Assembly: GCA_905236445.1 (NCBI GenBank)
Contig: CAJOPQ010000044.1
Coordinates: 1-8,619, forward strand
Direction of reading: 5' to 3'
Origin: an uncultured Clostridia bacterium
GTDB lineage: Bacteria > Bacillota > Clostridia > Christensenellales > UBA1242
Length of the DNA stretch: 8,619 nucleotides
A program made the translations under genes and the position numbers. Below the pieces are notes generated by a model that was not told where the DNA came from, searched no databases, and saw only the letters and a list, made by a program, of their open reading frames with translations. How positions within the stretch are numbered: the stretch's first letter is position 1; each line of letters begins with the position of its first letter. Of the stretch, positions 6,512 to 8,619 are shown one piece after another.

Positions 6512-6531
6512 CGATGATGATTATCATTTTT
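6512..6531. promoter_or_regulatory. Fur-box-like palindrome between metG and spmA
   Basis: CGATGATGATTATCA (6512-6526) matches the Bacillus 7-1-7 Fur box TGATAATNATTATCA at 12 of 14 defined positions; the right half ATTATCA is perfect. Extended to 6513-6531 it agrees with the 19-bp E. coli-type box at 15 of 19 positions. It lies 26 bases upstream of the spmA ATG and about 40 bases behind the metG -35. AT-rich sequence makes chance matches common and neither neighbour is a known iron gene, so this is a weak call. Confidence 0.25.
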
Positions 6532-6557
6532 GCTAATTACAATTAATATTATATAGC

Positions 6558-7127
6558 ATGAATATAGTGTGGATATTTATGGTTGTTGGTGGGCTTGTCG
6601 CACTTATGCTTATCAACCCCGATACAGCGTTTAGCACAATGTTAGATGGTAGTAGACAAGCCATTAATCTATGTGTAGAACTGTGGGCTGTGTATGCAGT
6701 GTGGCTAGGCGTGCTTAAGATTATAGAAGATACAGGCTTGGACAAAGTATTTGGCAAAATCTTACAACCAATTATTCGAATGTTGTTTCCCGGTGTTGAT
6801 GAATATGCAGCTAACCAAATAGCAATAAATATAACAAGTAATATTCTTGGAATGGGGAATGCGTGCACGCCAAGTGGAATAAATGCTATTGCAGGAATGG
6901 ATAAGGGTGGCAATACCATAACAACCAATATGTCTCTGCTTGTAATATTTAACACAACAAATATTCAATTAATCCCAACAACAATAATTGGTATAAGAAT
7001 ATTGCATGGAAGTCTTAATGCTTCTAGTATTATATTTCCTACTATTATAACCTCCTTGTCAACTCTGTTAATAGGGATAATATTGGCAAAAATATGTGGC
7101 AAAGTCTTTTTAAAAGGGGATAATTAG
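6558..7127 (+). CDS. spmA: Spore maturation protein A
   Basis: A 189-aa polytopic membrane protein of the nucleoside-recognition (Gate) domain group. In B. subtilis SpmA and SpmB are needed for proper dehydration of the spore core and heat resistance; the molecular activity is unresolved. Family features visible: ELWAVYAVWLGVLKIIEDTGL (41-61), QPIIRMLFPGV (70-80), NITSNILGMGNACTPSGINA (91-110) and FNTTNIQLIPTTIIGIR (131-147), plus a hydrophobic C-terminal segment (about 157-180). The N-terminus MNIVWIFMVVGGLV matches the family start, so the ATG at 6558 is kept although no SD is visible upstream and no good housekeeping promoter was found. Sporulation sigma factors could drive it, but no clear sigma-E or sigma-G site was seen. 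It is followed 2 bases later by spmB; dacB, adjacent in B. subtilis, is absent. Confidence 0.92.
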   Translation: MNIVWIFMVVGGLVALMLINPDTAFSTMLDGSRQAINLCVELWAVYAVWLGVLKIIEDTGLDKVFGKILQPIIRMLFPGVDEYAANQIAINITSNILGMGNACTPSGINAIAGMDKGGNTITTNMSLLVIFNTTNIQLIPTTIIGIRILHGSLNASSIIFPTIITSLSTLLIGIILAKICGKVFLKGDN

Positions 7128-7129
7128 AT

Positions 7130-7636
7130 ATGAGTGCTTATTTTATTCCTATGCTTATAGTTGCACTTGTAGTTTATTCTGTGTACAAAAGGAACAATGC
7201 TTACAAAAGTTTTGTATCAGGGGCAAAAAGTTCGTTTGAGCTAGTACTTACAACATTTCCATATATAGTAGCAATACTTGTTGCCGTGGCACTATATCAA
7301 AAAAGTGGGCTAAATGTGTATGTTGCAAATGCAATTGCACCTGTGCTACAAGTAGTAGGGATTCCCGTAGAATTAACAGAACTAATAGTGCTAAAAAATT
7401 TCACAGGAGGGGGTAGCTTTGCAATATTGGAGAATATATATGCAACATACGGCGTGGATACTTATATTGGCAAATGTGCCAGTGTGGTAATGGCAAGTAG
7501 TGAAGCAATATTTTATATAACTGCAGTGTATTTCTCTAAAACAAAGATTGAGAAATTCAAGTATTTGATCCCTCTTGCACTTTTTATGAATATTTTGTCG
7601 GCTATCATTGCTTGTTGGGTGTGTAGATTTGTCTGA
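7130..7636 (+). CDS. spmB: Spore maturation protein B
   Basis: A 168-aa membrane protein, partner of SpmA and also of the nucleoside-recognition domain group. It has an N-terminal hydrophobic segment (about 4-19), FELVLTTFPYIVAILVAVAL (36-55), then the family signature around VLKNFTGGGSFAILENIYATYG (87-108). IGKCASVVMASSEAIFYITAVYF (113-135) and a C-terminal membrane segment (about 146-166) follow. In B. subtilis the middle of that stretch reads STDTTFYILAVYF, so the family's polar STDT is SSEA here, a possible specificity change. AAGGGG (7114-7119) lies 10 bases before the ATG as an SD. It is co-transcribed with spmA (2-base gap). No hairpin terminator follows, so read-through into the next gene is possible. 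Confidence 0.92.
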   Translation: MSAYFIPMLIVALVVYSVYKRNNAYKSFVSGAKSSFELVLTTFPYIVAILVAVALYQKSGLNVYVANAIAPVLQVVGIPVELTELIVLKNFTGGGSFAILENIYATYGVDTYIGKCASVVMASSEAIFYITAVYFSKTKIEKFKYLIPLALFMNILSAIIACWVCRFV

Positions 7637-7652
7637 AGTGTTGGTTTTTTGC

Positions 7653-7681
7653 TTGACTTTGATTTGTAATGAATTTATAAT
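7653..7681 (+). promoter_or_regulatory. Sigma-A promoter of the DegV-family gene
   Basis: TTGACT (7653-7658), a 17-bp spacer and a perfect TATAAT (7676-7681). The predicted transcript starts near 7688, about 28 bases before the ATG. It makes the DegV gene independently expressed from spmAB. Confidence 0.8.
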
Positions 7682-7715
7682 TAATTGATTATTGATAAAA
7701 AAGTGAGATTTATAT

Positions 7716-8570
7716 ATGGTTAAAGTTATATGTGATAGCTCTTGTGATTTGTCAAAAGAATTATTAGAAGAATACAATATAGAGGTTATGCCATTTCCTG
7801 TAATGCTTGGAGAAAAAGAATATAGAGATGGCGTAGATCTGACACCTGAAATGATTTTTGATTTTGTAGAAAAAACTGGAGTTTTGCCTAAGACTGCTGC
7901 TATTAATGAGTTTGAATTCGCTAAAGTATTTGAAAAATATAAGCAAGAAGATGGCGTGGTATGTTTAACAATTTCTAGCAAGATATCTACAACTTACGCC
8001 AATGCTGTTAAAGCAGCTCAAGATTTCGATAATGTACAGGTTATAGATTCTTATTCTCTAAGTTCTGGTGTGGGAATTCAAGCAATTTATGCAAGCATTC
8101 TGGCACAAAATGGATTTAATGAGAAAGAGATTAAGGAGAAAGTAGAGGCTAGACGAGATAATGTGCAGATAAGTTTTGCTACTTACAAGCTTAATTATCT
8201 ATACAAGGGTGGAAGATGTAACAGTCTGCAACTTCTTGGTGCAAACGTGCTGAAGATAAGACCATCAATTATAGTGAAAGATGGTAGAATGGGTATGCAT
8301 AAGAAATATGTTGGAAACATGAACAAAGTATGCTGTAAATACGTAGAAGATACATTCAAAGAATTTGACAAGCCAAATAAGCGATTGGTATTAGTTACTC
8401 ATTCATCTGCAACCAAAGAAATAGTAGATTTGGTTAAGGACGAAGTAAATAAGAGATTTATGGCAGATAGATTATGCGAAACAGTGGCTGGAGCAACAGT
8501 TACATCGCATTGTGGTGAAAACACAATAGGCGTAATCTATTACAATGATGATTTGGATTGGGATAAATAA
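7716..8570 (+). CDS. DegV family (FakB-like) fatty-acid-binding protein
   Basis: A 284-aa cytoplasmic protein of the DegV family. Characterised members (FakB) bind one fatty acid and present it to the kinase FakA, which makes acyl-phosphate for phospholipid synthesis. Visible family motifs: CDSSCDL (6-12), VLPKTAAINEFEF (56-68), LTISSKISTTYANA (84-97), VIDSYSLSSGVG (109-120), YLYKGGRCN (161-169), RPSIIVKDGRMG (182-193) and GATVTSHCGENTIGVIYY (259-276) with His265. The usual TSQPS is KTAAI here, a substitution I recall in clostridial members, and HTGPGT reads HCGENT, so ligand preference may differ. Length is full and normal. AAGTGAGA (7701-7708) lies 7 bases before the ATG as an SD. It has its own promoter. 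No FakA partner is in the window. The family is sure; the exact lipid is not. Confidence 0.93.
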   Translation: MVKVICDSSCDLSKELLEEYNIEVMPFPVMLGEKEYRDGVDLTPEMIFDFVEKTGVLPKTAAINEFEFAKVFEKYKQEDGVVCLTISSKISTTYANAVKAAQDFDNVQVIDSYSLSSGVGIQAIYASILAQNGFNEKEIKEKVEARRDNVQISFATYKLNYLYKGGRCNSLQLLGANVLKIRPSIIVKDGRMGMHKKYVGNMNKVCCKYVEDTFKEFDKPNKRLVLVTHSSATKEIVDLVKDEVNKRFMADRLCETVAGATVTSHCGENTIGVIYYNDDLDWDK

Positions 8571-8619
8571 CGAAAAAAACGACAACTTGTTGTTAAAGGC
8601 TTTTGAAACTTGCAAAAAA

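Noticed and set aside
6402..6557. Possible T-box or SAM riboswitch ahead of metG
   Set aside because: The promoter leaves a leader of about 35 bases, too short for either, and no T-box motif (TGGNACCGCG-like) was seen.
7637..7715. Terminator after spmB (T-run at 7645-7650)
   Set aside because: There is a T-run but no inverted repeat before it.
7391..7981. 196-codon open frame on the minus strand across spmB and the DegV gene
   Set aside because: It is antisense to two well-recognised genes, crosses their promoter region and its translation is low-complexity with no family features.
8571..8619. Possible terminator after the DegV gene (ACAACTTGTTGT near 8582-8593)
   Set aside because: The arms leave a loop of 2 bases, or 4-5 pairs if opened, and no T-run follows directly, so it is too weak to call. 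The window ends before more can be seen.

Overview
The window is AT-rich bacterial chromosome with short intergenic gaps. The spore maturation pair spmA-spmB, the zinc-knuckle form of MetG, Gram-positive-style Shine-Dalgarno (SD) sequences and TTGACA/TATAAT-like promoters point to a low-GC Firmicute, most likely an endospore-forming or spore-derived Clostridia lineage. TGA ends three genes and tryptophan is TGG, so the code is standard table 11 and not a Mollicutes code. The placement is inferred from gene content; no rRNA or other taxonomic marker is present.

Left part (1-2803, mostly + strand): the last codons of a gene entering from the left converge on a possible small minus-strand gene at a shared hairpin terminator. 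Next comes an unrecognised 314-residue protein with its own terminator. It is followed by a two-gene operon with an excellent promoter. The first gene encodes a membrane zinc metallopeptidase of the YugP (Zn_peptidase_2) type. The second appears to encode a diverged paralog in which the HExxH zinc motif has been replaced. This active/inactive pair is the most interesting item in the window.

Middle part (2841-6401, - strand): metG-tatD-rsmA form a tightly packed housekeeping operon for methionyl-tRNA synthesis, a TatD-family metal-dependent nuclease and 16S rRNA dimethylation. The genes overlap by 7 and 8 bases and are driven by one strong extended -10 promoter. rnmV, which lies between tatD and ksgA in Bacillus subtilis, is absent here. 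The operon converges on the peptidase operon at a bidirectional terminator.

Right part (6558-8570, + strand): spmA and spmB, divergent from metG, then a DegV/FakB-like fatty-acid-binding protein under its own near-consensus promoter. A Fur-box-like palindrome lies between metG and spmA.

Three start codons are set downstream of the longest open frame (peptidase, rsmA, metG), because the SD or the promoter lies inside or over the longer version. No RNA gene, CRISPR array, insertion sequence or prophage is visible. The only stretch near 300 bases that might lack a gene is 108-415, which holds the uncertain small minus-strand ORF and possible promoters.
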